Program-made: the position numbers and the translations under genes
Notes under the pieces: generated by a model
What the model saw: the letters and a program-made list of their open reading frames with translations, nothing else
Told to the model about the DNA's origin: nothing
Database searches by the model: none
Part shown: positions 43,991 through 54,349 of the stretch, piece after piece
How the letters are laid out: each line of letters begins with the position of its first letter
Position numbering within the stretch: the stretch's first letter is position 1
From: Anaerolineaceae bacterium UBA6105
GTDB taxonomy: Bacteria > Chloroflexota > Anaerolineae > Anaerolineales > Anaerolineaceae
Length of the DNA stretch: 64,000 nt
Assembly: GCA_002423495.1 (NCBI GenBank)
Contig: DIWN01000058.1
Coordinates: forward strand, 4,378 to 68,377
Direction of reading: 5' to 3'

Positions 43991-46288
43991 ATGCCAGTCA
44001 TCAACAAGCGGATCCACATCACCGGCATCGTGCAGGGTGTGGGCTTCAGACCAACAGTTTACAACCTGGCTAAAAGGTATTCTCTTGCCGGCTGGGTTCT
44101 CAACAACGCGCATGGCGTGGAGATTGAGCTGCATGGGTCTGAGGTAAATGTGCAGGCTTTCATCAAGGACCTGCAGCAAAACCCGCCGCCGCTTGCGGTG
44201 ATTGACAGCTTCACTGTTGACGACTCTGAAAACCAGGTTTTTGTGGGCTTTCAAATCCGTCACAGTGAGGATGATCCAGCCGACTTTCTGCCCGTTTCAC
44301 CCGACTTGAACATTTGCCCGGATTGCCACCGCGAGCTTTTTGACCCATCCAACCGCCGTTATCGCTATCCCTTCATCAACTGCACCAATTGTGGCCCCCG
44401 TTTCTCGATTGTTACTGGCATCCCATACGACCGCCCCAATACCAGCATGGCGGGTTTCGCGCTCTGCCCGGATTGCTCGAAAGAATACCAGGATCCAAGC
44501 AACCGGCGCTTCCATGCCCAGCCGATTGCCTGCCCGGTTTGCGGTCCGCAGGTCTGGTACGAAGAGCATGGTCAGAAGCTGGCGGAACGTCAAGATGCTA
44601 TCCAGGCAGCCCGACAAGCCCTTGCTGAGGGCAAAATTCTGGCTGTAAAAGGCTTGGGTGGCTTTCACCTGGCTTGCGATGCCCAAAACCCGCAAACCCT
44701 TGAAAAATTGCGTTTGCGCAAACGCCGCAGTGGCAAACCCTTTGCTTTGATGGCTTTTGACCTTGAAAAGATAAAGGAGTTTGCCAGCGTCAACCCGGAG
44801 GAGGAAAAACTGCTCACCTCACCCATGGCGCCTGCCGTTTTGCTCGAAACGACTGAAGCCGGTAAAGTATTGGCACGCCTGGTCGCGCCTGATCAAAACC
44901 GACTGGGCTTCATGCTGCCCTACACGCCACTACATCTTCTGCTGCTGGAACCTGCTGAAGGTTTTCTAAAAGTGCTCGTGATGACCAGCGGGAATCTGAG
45001 CGAAGAACCCATCGCATATTCCAACGCTGAGGCCCAAAGACGCCTTTCAGATCTGGCAGATGGCTTTCTTCTGCATGACCGCCCGATCCACACCCGCATC
45101 GATGACTCGGTAGTCTCAGTCATTGAAGGCCTTCCTCACATTCAGCGGCGAGCCCGCGGTTATGCGCCTTTACCGCTGCAAATCACCACCAGCACGATTC
45201 CAACATTGGCTTGCGGCACGGAACTCAAGAACACCTTTTGCCTTGTGCGCGACCGCTACGCTTTCGTCAGCCACCATATTGGAGACCTCGAAAACCAGGA
45301 AACCCTGACCGCGTTTGAAGATGCCGTCAGGCATTACGAGAATATTTTCCGCATCAAACCGCAGCTCCTGGCTGCCGACATGCACCCCAATTACCTCGCC
45401 AGCCGCTACGCCCATCAACGCTCAGCAGATGAAAACCTGCCCTTGGTTGAGGTGCAGCATCACCATGCCCACATCGTTTCCTGCATGGCAGACAACGGTT
45501 TGAATCAGAAGGAAGCAGTGATTGGCCTGGCATTCGACGGCACGGGTTATGGTACTGATGGCGCTATCTGGGGTGGAGAAGTTCTTATATCGAATTGGGA
45601 AAAATTCGAACGTCCATATCACCTCGAATATGTTTCATTACCAGGCGGTGACGCGGCAGTGCGAAAGCCCGCCCGCATGGCCCTCAGCCTGATCCTCCAT
45701 GCCGGCATTAATCCTGAGAGTTACGCTTTCCCCTTCCACCAGTCTCTGGATCAGGATGAGCGCGCAGCAGTCGCAAACCAGGTTCGCACCGGTTTTAATA
45801 CGCCAAAAACGAGCAGTCTTGGGCGCCTTTTTGATGGCGTGGCGGCTTTGATCGGTCTCCACCAACAGATCAGTTACGAAGCCCAAAACGCCATCGCGCT
45901 TGAAACTATTGCCGACCCCGAAGAGCAATCCCGCTACGATTTCCCAATCGAAAACGGTCAAATCCTGGTTTCACCTGCGATCCGGACCATTGTTCGGGAT
46001 ATCGAACAAAAAACCGCTCCAGCGGTCATTTCTGCCCGCTTTCACAACGGTCTGGCGGATTGTGCCGTGCATGTTTCTGAACAGATCAGAACTCAGACCG
46101 GTTTGCGGCAAGTGGTATTATCCGGTGGAGTGTGGCAAAATAAGATCCTGATCAAGCGAACCATCACCGCGCTCAACGCGTCAGGCTTTGAGATCTTCTG
46201 GCCTCACAAGCTGCCCACCAATGACGGTGGAGTATCATTAGGTCAGGCGCTGGTGGCGCTGGCAGTCAGCGGAAATTTGAAGGAGTAA
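43991..46288 (+). CDS. hypF: Carbamoyltransferase HypF
   Basis: A 765-residue full-length HypF. An N-terminal acylphosphatase domain (GIVQGVGFRPTVY) is followed by two zinc-finger units (CPDCHRELFDP, CTNCGPRFS, CPDCSKEY, CPVCGP), a YrdC-like domain (AVKGLGGFHLACDA) and a Kae1-like domain (VQHHHAHIVSCMAD, FDGTGYGTDG, LSGGVWQN). It makes the cyanide ligands of the Ni-Fe site from carbamoyl phosphate with HypE. Starts 6 bases after hypB. Confidence 0.96.
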   Translation: MPVINKRIHITGIVQGVGFRPTVYNLAKRYSLAGWVLNNAHGVEIELHGSEVNVQAFIKDLQQNPPPLAVIDSFTVDDSENQVFVGFQIRHSEDDPADFLPVSPDLNICPDCHRELFDPSNRRYRYPFINCTNCGPRFSIVTGIPYDRPNTSMAGFALCPDCSKEYQDPSNRRFHAQPIACPVCGPQVWYEEHGQKLAERQDAIQAARQALAEGKILAVKGLGGFHLACDAQNPQTLEKLRLRKRRSGKPFALMAFDLEKIKEFASVNPEEEKLLTSPMAPAVLLETTEAGKVLARLVAPDQNRLGFMLPYTPLHLLLLEPAEGFLKVLVMTSGNLSEEPIAYSNAEAQRRLSDLADGFLLHDRPIHTRIDDSVVSVIEGLPHIQRRARGYAPLPLQITTSTIPTLACGTELKNTFCLVRDRYAFVSHHIGDLENQETLTAFEDAVRHYENIFRIKPQLLAADMHPNYLASRYAHQRSADENLPLVEVQHHHAHIVSCMADNGLNQKEAVIGLAFDGTGYGTDGAIWGGEVLISNWEKFERPYHLEYVSLPGGDAAVRKPARMALSLILHAGINPESYAFPFHQSLDQDERAAVANQVRTGFNTPKTSSLGRLFDGVAALIGLHQQISYEAQNAIALETIADPEEQSRYDFPIENGQILVSPAIRTIVRDIEQKTAPAVISARFHNGLADCAVHVSEQIRTQTGLRQVVLSGGVWQNKILIKRTITALNASGFEIFWPHKLPTNDGGVSLGQALVALAVSGNLKE

Positions 46289-46290
46289 AT

Positions 46291-46551
46291 ATGTGTCTGG
46301 GTATTCCTGGTAAAGTCACAAAAATTTATGAACAGGATAGCACTTCTATGGCGTCCGTCGATTTTGACGGGGTGGAACAGGCGATTTGCATTGCCACCAC
46401 GCCTGAAGTCGTGCTCGGGCAATACGTTTTGGTGCACGCTGGCTTCGCTTTGAACGTTCTGAGCGACACAGAAGCTGAGGAGACCCTCAAGATACTGCGC
46501 GATTTGCAGGAATTCAATAACCGCCTGACTGAAGAAGACCAAACCAAATGA
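46291..46551 (+). CDS. hypC: Hydrogenase assembly chaperone HypC
   Basis: An 86-residue HypC/HupF protein beginning MCLGIPGKV, where Cys2 binds iron and the large-subunit precursor. The remainder is a small beta-barrel with a helical tail. It overlaps hypD by 4 bases, as is usual for the HypC-HypD complex. Confidence 0.96.
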   Translation: MCLGIPGKVTKIYEQDSTSMASVDFDGVEQAICIATTPEVVLGQYVLVHAGFALNVLSDTEAEETLKILRDLQEFNNRLTEEDQTK

Positions 46552-47642
46552 CCGAATCACCCACAAACCTGCGGGACGCCTCGCTGACCAAAGCCATCAT
46601 GGCTGAAATTCGCCGCATCACGACCCAAGCCTGGAACATTATGGAAATTTGCGGAGGGCAGACGCATGCCATCATGCAATACGGGCTCGACCAACTGCTG
46701 CCCCCTGAAATCACCCTGATCCACGGACCAGGCTGTCCGGTTTGCGTTACCTCACTCCAGGCAATCGAACAAGGTCTTCAGATTGCCTGCCAAAATGAAG
46801 TAATTTTCACCACTTTTGGCGACATGCTACGCGTGCCTGGCAACCAGGCGGATCTTTTCAGCGCCCGTTCCCAGGGAGCAGACGTACGCGTGGTTTACTC
46901 GCCCTTGGATTCCCTCAAAATTGCCAACGCAAACCCCGACAAACAGGTGGTTTTCTTCGCGATTGGTTTTGAAACCACCGCTCCCACCATCGCCAGCACG
47001 ATTCTAACCGCCAGTAAGTCTGGAATCGATAATTTTTCGATCCTCCCGGCAAATGTCTTGGTGCCGCCGGCGATGCACACTATCCTTTCAAACCCGGCCA
47101 ACCGTGTGCAGGGCTTCCTGGCAGCGGGTCACGTCTGCGCGGTGATGGGTTACCATGAATACCTGCCAATCGCTGAGCAGTACCAAATCCCGATCGTTGT
47201 AACTGGCTTTGAGCCGGTTGATTTGGCTGCGGGCATCTTGATGACCGTCCAACAGCTCGAATCTGGGCAGCACCAGGTGGCCAACGCCTATCCGCGTTTT
47301 GTTACCCGTGAAGGCAACCAGGTTGCCCAACAAATAATCTCACAGGTTTTTGAACCGGTAGACCGCCAATGGCGCGGCATCGGCACCATCCCGCTTTCAG
47401 GGCTTGGTCTGCGACCGGAATACGCCAACTTCAACGCACTCTCCCGCTTTGAGCTGTCCGAGACACCCCTGAACGAATCGCCGCTCTGCATCGCTGGCAA
47501 AGTGTTAAGTGGGGTTGCCAAACCGCTTGATTGCCCGGCTTTTGGCAAAGATTGCACCCCCACCCACCCGCTTGGCGCACCCATGGTTTCTTCCGAGGGG
47601 GCCTGCGCCGCTTACTACCGCTATCACAGGACGCGCGAATGA
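46548..47642 (+). CDS. hypD: Hydrogenase maturation factor HypD
   Basis: A 364-residue HypD. It shows [36 protein letters not shown] and [12 protein letters not shown], and C-terminal cysteines including CPAFGKDC for the [4Fe-4S] cluster. It assembles the Fe(CN)2CO unit with HypC and HypE. It overlaps hypE by 4 bases. Confidence 0.96.
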   Translation: MTESPTNLRDASLTKAIMAEIRRITTQAWNIMEICGGQTHAIMQYGLDQLLPPEITLIHGPGCPVCVTSLQAIEQGLQIACQNEVIFTTFGDMLRVPGNQADLFSARSQGADVRVVYSPLDSLKIANANPDKQVVFFAIGFETTAPTIASTILTASKSGIDNFSILPANVLVPPAMHTILSNPANRVQGFLAAGHVCAVMGYHEYLPIAEQYQIPIVVTGFEPVDLAAGILMTVQQLESGQHQVANAYPRFVTREGNQVAQQIISQVFEPVDRQWRGIGTIPLSGLGLRPEYANFNALSRFELSETPLNESPLCIAGKVLSGVAKPLDCPAFGKDCTPTHPLGAPMVSSEGACAAYYRYHRTRE

Positions 47643-48709
47643 CTCAACCAGAGATGCCCATTCTCGAAAGCCCCAACTGTCCGCTCCCCATCGCTGATCG
47701 GGGTCAGATCGTACTCGGTCATGGAAGCGGTGGGTTGATGACTCACGATCTCATTCGCGATGTCTTCCAGAGCCGTCTTTCCAACCTTATCCTCAACAGT
47801 GCTAATGACGCAGCAAAGATCACAGAAGCGCCTCCTGGAAAACACCTGGTAATCTCAACCGATGCGCACATCATTTTCCCCCTCTTTTTTGCGGGAGGAG
47901 ATATCGGTCGCCTGGCAGTTTGCGGTACGGTGAATGATGTCGCGATGCTCGGCGCGGAACCGCGTTTCCTGACAGCCACCTTCATCCTCGAAGAAGGTTT
48001 CGCGATCAATGAACTTGAAATGGTTATCGATTCCTTTGCCGAAGCCTGCCAGGAAGCCGGCGTGGAGTTGATCGCAGCTGATACCAAGGTCACCGAAAAA
48101 GGGAAGTCCGACAAGCTCTTCATCAGCACCACCGGCTTTGGTTGGGCAGATAGCAATCTCCGGATTGGAGGAGAACAGGCCAAACCGGGCGACGCGGTCA
48201 TCATTTCAGGGCCGGTTGGCAACCACGGCGTCGCGGTGGCTGAGGCACGCGGCAACCTGGGCTTTTCCAGCCAGGTGCGCTCGGATATCGCCCCGCTCAA
48301 CCACATGGTTAAGGCACTTTTGGACGCCGGTTTGGATGTGCACGTGCTGCGTGACCCGACCCGCGGAGGGCTGGCAACCACCCTGGTGGAAATCGCCCGT
48401 CAGAGCGGGGTTAATATCGAATTGGATGAGGAAAAAATCCCTGTCGACAAGCCGGTGCTCAAAACCTGCGAACTATTGGGGCTCGATCCACTATACATGG
48501 CCAATGAAGGCAAGCTGATCCTGATCTTGCCTACAAACCAGGCTGAAGACGCTCTGCGCATCATGCGCAGCACGCTTTATGGCGAGCAAGCCAGGTTGAT
48601 TGGGCAGGTACTTGAACCCTCGAAAGGACAGATTTGGCTCAAAACACCCTTTGGGACCACCCGGGTTCTCGAGATGCTCGCCGGCGAGATGCTGCCGCGC
48701 ATTTGTTGA
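47639..48709 (+). CDS. hypE: Carbamoyl dehydratase HypE
   Basis: A 356-residue HypE of the PurM/SelD fold. It has [12 protein letters not shown] [18 protein letters not shown]-type [12 protein letters not shown] and the C-terminal PRIC, whose last cysteine becomes the thiocyanate carrier. It dehydrates the carbamoyl group from HypF to cyanide. ATG 47639 overlaps the hypD stop; the frame is open further upstream but that part lies inside hypD. Confidence 0.95.
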   Translation: MTQPEMPILESPNCPLPIADRGQIVLGHGSGGLMTHDLIRDVFQSRLSNLILNSANDAAKITEAPPGKHLVISTDAHIIFPLFFAGGDIGRLAVCGTVNDVAMLGAEPRFLTATFILEEGFAINELEMVIDSFAEACQEAGVELIAADTKVTEKGKSDKLFISTTGFGWADSNLRIGGEQAKPGDAVIISGPVGNHGVAVAEARGNLGFSSQVRSDIAPLNHMVKALLDAGLDVHVLRDPTRGGLATTLVEIARQSGVNIELDEEKIPVDKPVLKTCELLGLDPLYMANEGKLILILPTNQAEDALRIMRSTLYGEQARLIGQVLEPSKGQIWLKTPFGTTRVLEMLAGEMLPRIC

Positions 48710-48723
48710 ATTTGGAAGCACAC

Positions 48724-49650
48724 ATGTTGCCCCTTCGTCCCAAGTTCGCGATCATTTTCTGGCTTCTCATTCTCTTCCTGTCGGCATGCCAGACAAACAC
48801 ATCACCCGTAGCCCCCACTTCTGAGCCCACAACCGTCATTCCAGCCACGCCAACCCTGATCCTTCCCACTAAGATCCTTGCCAGCCAGACTCCTTCAGCG
48901 ACCCCCTCACCGACAGCTGTCATGACTGCTTTGGCAGATTTCTCCAACCTTGAGAGTGAGCTGATTGAAGGCGTGGATTGGTTCATTCTAGTCCAGGATG
49001 CCAACAGCGACGAAATCCTTTTTGAACGCAACCCCGACACCTCTTTTCCCCCTGCTTCGTTGATCAAAATCCCGACCGCCATGGCAGTGCTGAGCATCCT
49101 TGAAGACCAGGGTCGTACGCTTGAAGAATTGAAAACCTACGGCATTTCAGATCGCAACTTTGATAGTCTGCTCGAAGCCATGGTCGTTTACAGCGAGGAA
49201 TCCGCTGCCGAAGCGCTGGAATACTTTGCCCGGGGAGATAACCAACTGCGGAAAAAACTAGACGCCTGGGGATTGACCAACACCAAGTATGACCCCCGCA
49301 CCAGCACCTCCAGCGAACTCCTGGCCTCCCTGGAGTTGTTAAACACAGGAGCGGCACTTAACGAGGAAAACAGCCAGTACTTGCTGAATTTGATGGGTTC
49401 CTATACCGAGAACGATCAAATCCTGCTGGGAAAGCTACTAGATCAATTGCCGGATTGTGCTTTTCTCAATAAACGGGGAACGATGCTTGGTCCAACCATC
49501 GTTTCGGACATGGGCATCCTGATGTGCGGCGAGCGCGGCTGGTATTTGGTAGTTGCCGGCACGCCCGCAGTTGATTCCCAGGCTACCTTTGAGGACATCC
49601 AGGCCTCCATTGAAGCCTTCGCCGTTGCCTTCGCCAGCCTGGTGAAGTAG
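48724..49650 (+). CDS. Lipoprotein with class A beta-lactamase-like serine hydrolase domain
   Basis: A 308-residue protein. The N-terminus has a hydrophobic helix and lipobox LSAC with Cys22, so it should be lipidated and cut by LspA. A Thr/Pro/Ser-rich linker of about 45 residues follows, then a beta-lactamase-fold domain. The nucleophile motif is ASLIK (SxxK). The usual SDN position reads YSEES and the KTG position reads KRGT, so it deviates from true class A enzymes and may act on peptidoglycan or another ester. It lies 14 bases after hypE but has no evident tie to hydrogenase. Confidence 0.75.
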   Translation: MLPLRPKFAIIFWLLILFLSACQTNTSPVAPTSEPTTVIPATPTLILPTKILASQTPSATPSPTAVMTALADFSNLESELIEGVDWFILVQDANSDEILFERNPDTSFPPASLIKIPTAMAVLSILEDQGRTLEELKTYGISDRNFDSLLEAMVVYSEESAAEALEYFARGDNQLRKKLDAWGLTNTKYDPRTSTSSELLASLELLNTGAALNEENSQYLLNLMGSYTENDQILLGKLLDQLPDCAFLNKRGTMLGPTIVSDMGILMCGERGWYLVVAGTPAVDSQATFEDIQASIEAFAVAFASLVK

Positions 49651-49700
49651 CAGTCTGGCTTGAGATGAAATTTCACTCCGGCGCCACCCTTACCTCCAGC

Positions 49701-49729
49701 TTGAAACTTGCCCATCCGCAATGTATACT
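49701..49729 (+). promoter_or_regulatory. Sigma-70 promoter of the methyltransferase-LmbE pair
   Basis: TTGAAA (49701-49706), 17 bases, TATACT (49724-49729), about 33 bases before the ATG at 49763. Confidence 0.72.
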
Positions 49730-49762
49730 TAGATGAACATTTGACACAACAATGAGGAAACT

Positions 49763-50563
49763 ATGAAAATTGATTTTCAGGAAACCACCGACGACCTTGC
49801 CAAACGCATTGACATTCACAGTCGTTTCGGCTCAAAAGATATTGACGCATGGATGCTGGATGTGCTCAACCTGCAGCCCGGAATCAAAATCCTGGATGTT
49901 GGCTGCGGCTCTGGCAAGCAGTGTTTCTCTTTTTTCCACCATTTGAATGGAAACGCAGAGATCACCGGCACAGACGTATCCGAATCTCTGCTTGCTGACG
50001 CCCGCGAAAAGAACAAGGCTATTGATAACGCCGTGGATTTCAGGCATCTTGACTTCAACCAGGAGTTCGACCTGCCCTCAGATCACTTTGATCTGATCTC
50101 TGCCTGCTTTGCTATTTACTACGCGCAAGACATTCCCTTCACCCTGGGTGAAATGCACCGCGTACTAAAACCAGGCGGACGCCTCTTCACAACCGGTCCC
50201 ATGCCCACCAACAAACAGGTTTTCTACGATATCATCCGCGAAGCCACCGGCAAACCCATCCCCCCCATGCCCGGTAGTTCGCGCTACGAATCTGGTATCT
50301 ACGCTACCATGCAGGATCTCTTCAATAAAACTGAACAGCATATTTTCGAAAACCCGCTGACCTTCGAATCAGTGGAGCCTTTCATGGTTTACACCCGTGC
50401 CTCAATGTCTGAAGATCGCCGTTTATGGAATTCTCTCTTTCAGACCCACGACGAGTTCGAAATTGTCATGAACCAGATTGAAGAGGTCGCTCAAAAACGT
50501 CTTGAGGCTGATGGCAGTCTTGTGATGACTAAAGTCGTTGGCGGCTTCATCGCCACAAAGTAG
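49763..50563 (+). CDS. Class I SAM-dependent methyltransferase
   Basis: A 266-residue protein with the SAM-binding motif ILDVGCGSGKQ (about residues 45-55), ITGTDVSE after strand 2, FDLISACFAIYYAQD and LKPGGRLFTTGP. This is the UbiE/small-molecule methyltransferase class; the acceptor is unknown. The gene is 5 bases before an LmbE deacetylase gene, so the two may modify the same sugar or glycolipid. Confidence 0.85.
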   Translation: MKIDFQETTDDLAKRIDIHSRFGSKDIDAWMLDVLNLQPGIKILDVGCGSGKQCFSFFHHLNGNAEITGTDVSESLLADAREKNKAIDNAVDFRHLDFNQEFDLPSDHFDLISACFAIYYAQDIPFTLGEMHRVLKPGGRLFTTGPMPTNKQVFYDIIREATGKPIPPMPGSSRYESGIYATMQDLFNKTEQHIFENPLTFESVEPFMVYTRASMSEDRRLWNSLFQTHDEFEIVMNQIEEVAQKRLEADGSLVMTKVVGGFIATK

Positions 50564-50568
50564 GCAAT

Positions 50569-51213
50569 ATGAAAAACATGACCTTTTATGGTGCGTCGCT
50601 GCTGTTTCTGGGAGCTCACCCGGACGACATTGAGCTTGGCTGTGGTGCTTTCATTTCTGACATGGTTGGCAAGGCTGACATCCATTGCATGACATTTTCA
50701 GATAACCAGAAGAACCCTGATCTAAAACATCTTGTCAGTGAACATTACGACAGCATGCACCAGCTTGGTCTTACAGATGATCAAATCGAGCTTGGGCAGT
50801 TTGAAACCCGCCGTTTTCCAGATTTAAGGCAGGAAATCCTCGAGAAGATGCTGGAACTTCGACGCCAATACCAGCCGGAGATCGTTTTTGTCCACACCTC
50901 GCAGGACATCCACCAGGATCACCAAACCATCACCCAGGAAGCCACGCGCGCTTTCCGCGGCACAACCGTTTTGGGTTTTGACGTTCTTCGCAGCAGTTAT
51001 GGCTTCTTCCCGCACTTTCTGGCAGAAGTCTCAGAGCAAGCCGTTGAGAACAAAATTGCGGCACTGAACAAATACAAGACCTATTCCGACCGCTACTATT
51101 TTTCTCCCGACATTATGCGCGCCACCGCCATCCGCCATGGCGCCCTCGCTGAGCGGCCCTTTGCCGAAGGTTTCGATATCATTCGTATTGTTGGCGCATT
51201 TGGAAAAATGTAA
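50569..51213 (+). CDS. PIG-L/LmbE-type N-acetylglucosamine deacetylase family protein
   Basis: A 214-residue protein with the zinc motif AHPDDIELGCG (residues about 16-26) and HQDHQ for the third ligand. The family removes acetyl groups from GlcNAc-linked lipids, thiols or antibiotics. VHTSQDIHQDH and the C-terminal YYFSP are typical. Its partner methyltransferase suggests a glycan or glycolipid modification; the substrate cannot be named. Confidence 0.88.
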   Translation: MKNMTFYGASLLFLGAHPDDIELGCGAFISDMVGKADIHCMTFSDNQKNPDLKHLVSEHYDSMHQLGLTDDQIELGQFETRRFPDLRQEILEKMLELRRQYQPEIVFVHTSQDIHQDHQTITQEATRAFRGTTVLGFDVLRSSYGFFPHFLAEVSEQAVENKIAALNKYKTYSDRYYFSPDIMRATAIRHGALAERPFAEGFDIIRIVGAFGKM

Positions 51214-51228
51214 CAAAAGAAAAAATAC

Positions 51229-51266
51229 AAAAAGAGGTTGATTTTCTCAAATCAACCTCTTTTTTC
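51229..51266. terminator. Bidirectional intrinsic terminator
   Basis: AAAGAGGTTGATTT pairs with AAATCAACCTCTTT around a TCTC loop, with an A-run on one side and a T-run on the other. It serves the LmbE gene (+) and the converging minus-strand gene ending at 51307. Confidence 0.88.
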
Positions 51267-51306
51267 TTAATTGTAAATCCGATTACACTGCTGCTTTACA
51301 AAATCA

Positions 51307-51618
51307 CTACAGGTTCGCCACTTTGGCATTGATGTCCGATTTTCTCGAACGCGGTGATTTGTATGGGCGTACATTGGCCGAGTCATACGGAAACCAGAGA
51401 ATCTTATCGGGCACCATCCAACCATCCGTCAGATAGATGCTTTCTTTAAACTGCACAGCCAGGAGTTTGTTTTCGACTTGCACCACAGTGCCCCTCAACC
51501 AACCCCGGATACGCTGGCCAGCTTTATCAATATGATCGCAATTCACTTCCACACGATCACCAACTTCATACACCCTTTCCTCTTCTGGAGGTCGCATGTA
51601 GTTCCCGCTCTTCATCAT
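51307..51618 (-). CDS. Small basic protein, possible SH3-like/KOW-type fold
   Basis: A 103-residue protein. The centre reads VGDRVEVNCD, IRGWLRGTVVQVENKLLAVQF and DGWMVPDKILWFP, an alternation of short strands like Tudor/SH3-type barrels. The C-terminus is basic (RPYKSPRSRKS) and could bind nucleic acid. The start is ATG 51618 behind AAGGAGC; a TTG at 51633 overlaps that site. It lies directly downstream of sufD (18 bases) and may be part of the suf operon. Function unknown. Confidence 0.65.
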   Translation of the reverse strand: MMKSGNYMRPPEEERVYEVGDRVEVNCDHIDKAGQRIRGWLRGTVVQVENKLLAVQFKESIYLTDGWMVPDKILWFPYDSANVRPYKSPRSRKSDINAKVANL

Positions 51619-51636
51619 AATTAGCTCCTTCAATTG

Positions 51637-52929
51637 TTAGCTTGCCTCAAACTTCTTTATCAGGCGTTCGCCTAATTTATTTCTTGTCTTTTCGTCAGGA
51701 ATTTGCTCGATTATCTCGGCAAAAAACCCTTCCACAATCAGCCTTTCAGCTTCAACGAGCGGTATTCCCCGGGCTTGCAGGTAAAACAGTTCTGTCGCGT
51801 CGATGCTGCCAACCGTAGCGCCATGCGAGCAGCTGACATCATCAGCACAAATCTCAAGCCCGGGAATAGACTTGATCTCGGATTGCTCCCCTAAAAGAAG
51901 GTTCTGATTGGATTGATAACCGTCCGACTTTTGTGCAACAGGATCCACGTAGATCATCCCGCGCCAGATTGCTTCGCCATTGCCAATTGCAGCCCCTCTG
52001 AAAAGCAGGTTACTCTTAGTATGCGGTGCGAGGTGATTCTGGACGGTGTCCACGTTGACCTTTTGCCCTTCAGCAGGAAAATAAACACCCCTAACCTCAG
52101 CTTCCGCGCCTTCGCCTTCAAGGTTCACTTCCAAACTTTGCTTAACAAGGGTAGTCGCGCAGGCATCGTAAATCCAATCCAACTTCGCTCCACGTTCAAG
52201 CCTTGCCTGGTTGTAGCACAGGTTGGTAACTTCCTGCTCGAAGATGGAAACATCCGTAAGGTGCAAAAGCGCGTCTTCCTCGAGCACCAGGTCTGTCTTT
52301 GCCAGGTGGAACAAGCTCTCCGTCATTGATTTTGAGTTACTCTGCACATTCAAAACAAGTTTAAGCTCCGCGCCGGGTTCAAGCCAGATGAGTGAACGTA
52401 ATACGTTCATCCCCGGTTTGATCTCGCCTTGCAAGTTTGCCACGGCAAGCCTCTCCAGCTTTACTCCCCGTGGAACAAACACAAACAGACCTTCCCTTGC
52501 CAATGCTTCCGCAAGGGCTTGAAACTTGTCTGTTGAAGGGCGATTTAAGCGCTGCAGCAGGCGGGCAATCAGCTCAGGATAGCGCTGCAGTCCATCTTTG
52601 AAAGTGGTGATCACCAGCCCTTGTGGCAAAACAAATTCCTGCTCGGATTCTTCTTTTCCATCCGAAATAAATTTGACTTCCAGGTCAAATTCTGGCTCTG
52701 TCCAGACTTGAGCATCCGCGAGTCCTAATTGCGAGAAGTCCAGCCAGCGCCATTTTTCGAGCTTGATATGAGGCATTGGCAGCTCTGATGCCATCTGCCA
52801 GGCGGGTTCCAGGGCTTCCAACAGCTCGCTTTGAAGACCGACGTTTCCTTGTTCGAATGCAGTTTCCCACTGAGGCGGGTTTTGCTCAATGCCAAAAACG
52901 GAACGGTAAGTTACTTTAGGATCATGCAT
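51637..52929 (-). CDS. sufD: Fe-S cluster assembly scaffold subunit SufD
   Basis: A 430-residue SufB/SufD-family protein with a right-handed beta-helix core and the C-terminal CADDVSCSHGATVGSID motif, which holds the conserved His of SufD. The N-terminal half has the family's FVPRGVKLE. SufD works with SufB and SufC to build and hand on Fe-S clusters. This is essential for the very Fe-S-rich enzymes in the window. It follows sufB by 4 bases. Confidence 0.93.
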   Translation of the reverse strand: MHDPKVTYRSVFGIEQNPPQWETAFEQGNVGLQSELLEALEPAWQMASELPMPHIKLEKWRWLDFSQLGLADAQVWTEPEFDLEVKFISDGKEESEQEFVLPQGLVITTFKDGLQRYPELIARLLQRLNRPSTDKFQALAEALAREGLFVFVPRGVKLERLAVANLQGEIKPGMNVLRSLIWLEPGAELKLVLNVQSNSKSMTESLFHLAKTDLVLEEDALLHLTDVSIFEQEVTNLCYNQARLERGAKLDWIYDACATTLVKQSLEVNLEGEGAEAEVRGVYFPAEGQKVNVDTVQNHLAPHTKSNLLFRGAAIGNGEAIWRGMIYVDPVAQKSDGYQSNQNLLLGEQSEIKSIPGLEICADDVSCSHGATVGSIDATELFYLQARGIPLVEAERLIVEGFFAEIIEQIPDEKTRNKLGERLIKKFEAS

Positions 52930-52933
52930 TTGC

Positions 52934-54349
52934 TTATCCTACCGATCCGACCATCTGCAATTGAACCAAGCGGTTCATCTCGACAGCGTATTCCATGGGC
53001 AATTCTTTCACCAATGGTTCAATAAAACCCGAAACTACCATGGTCGTGGCTTCTTCATCGCTGAGTCCACGGCTGTTGAGGTAGAAAAGCTGCTCCTCAC
53101 CGATTTTGCTGACCGTCGCTTCGTGACCAATTGTCACATCTTTCGAACCGCTTTCAATCGTCGGATAGGTATCCGAGCGTGAAGTCGGGTCAAGCAGAAG
53201 CGCGTCGCAAACCACGTTTGATTTAATATTCTTGAGCCCCCTGGCTACCTTCACCAGTCCCCGATACGAGGATTGTCCATCGCCTCTCGAAATGGACTTG
53301 GAAGTGATCTTGCTGCTGGTGTTATCCGCAAAGTGGACCATCTTTGCTCCCGCATCCTGAACCTGCCCCGGTCCAGCAAATGCCACTGAGAGCATTTCCC
53401 CATGGGCGCCTTCACCACGCAGGAAACAGGCTGGATATTTCATGGTCACTTTTGAGCCCAGGTTGGCATCCACCCACTCCATCGTCCCGTTCTCCCAAAC
53501 CGAAGCACGCTGCGTTACCAGGTTATAGACATTGGAAGACCAGTTTTGAATGGTGGTATAACGCACCCTGGCATCGCGTTTGACCACGATCTCGATAACA
53601 CCGCTATGGAAAGATTCTGTCGTATACAAAGGCGCCGTGCAGCCCTCAACGTAATGGACCTGCGCGCCTTCATCCGCAATGATCAGCGAGCGCTCAAACT
53701 GCCCCATGCTGGCATTATTCAACCGGAAATAGGCCTGCAGTGGTAAATCCACTTTTACCCCTTTAGGCACATAAACGAAGGAACCACCCGACCAAACCGC
53801 GCTGTTGAGTGCCGCGAACTTGTTATCCTGGATCGGTACCACCGTTGAGAAATATTCGCGGAACAATTCCGGATATTGCTTGAGTCCGTTCTCGATGCTG
53901 AGGAAGATCACCCCTTGTTTCTCCAGCGCTTCCTGTATGTGATGGTAGACCATTTCCGAGTCGTACTGCGCGCCAACACCCGCAAGGAATTTCTGTTCAG
54001 CTTCGGGAATACCCAGCTTATCAAAAGTGGTCTTGATCGTTTCGGGCACGTCTTCCCAGGATTTTTGATCAATCTGTTCTGGACGAACGTAATAGTAAAT
54101 ATTGTCAAGATTCAAACCACTCAGATCCGGACCCCAGGTGGGCATTGGTCGTTGGATGTAGTGCTTATAGGCCTTCAAGCGAAATTTCAGCATCCACTCA
54201 GGCTCTTCTTTGTAGGCTGAGATCTGACGGACTACATCTTCTGATAAGCCTCTTTGGCTTTTGAAAGAGGATGTTTCCGGGTCATGAAAGCCGTAGTGAT
54301 AATCGCTGCCCAGTTCGTTCAGGAATTCGCTACGAGGTACATCAGCCAT
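52934..54349 (-). CDS. sufB: Fe-S cluster assembly scaffold subunit SufB
   Basis: A 471-residue SufB. It has [31 protein letters not shown], the VEGCTAP turn, and a C-terminal [21 protein letters not shown]. It is the core scaffold with SufC and SufD. The start at 54349 is chosen because ATGGCTGA overlaps the sufC stop, giving coupled translation; an upstream in-frame ATG at 54406 lies inside sufC. Confidence 0.95.
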   Translation of the reverse strand: MADVPRSEFLNELGSDYHYGFHDPETSSFKSQRGLSEDVVRQISAYKEEPEWMLKFRLKAYKHYIQRPMPTWGPDLSGLNLDNIYYYVRPEQIDQKSWEDVPETIKTTFDKLGIPEAEQKFLAGVGAQYDSEMVYHHIQEALEKQGVIFLSIENGLKQYPELFREYFSTVVPIQDNKFAALNSAVWSGGSFVYVPKGVKVDLPLQAYFRLNNASMGQFERSLIIADEGAQVHYVEGCTAPLYTTESFHSGVIEIVVKRDARVRYTTIQNWSSNVYNLVTQRASVWENGTMEWVDANLGSKVTMKYPACFLRGEGAHGEMLSVAFAGPGQVQDAGAKMVHFADNTSSKITSKSISRGDGQSSYRGLVKVARGLKNIKSNVVCDALLLDPTSRSDTYPTIESGSKDVTIGHEATVSKIGEEQLFYLNSRGLSDEEATTMVVSGFIEPLVKELPMEYAVEMNRLVQLQMVGSVG

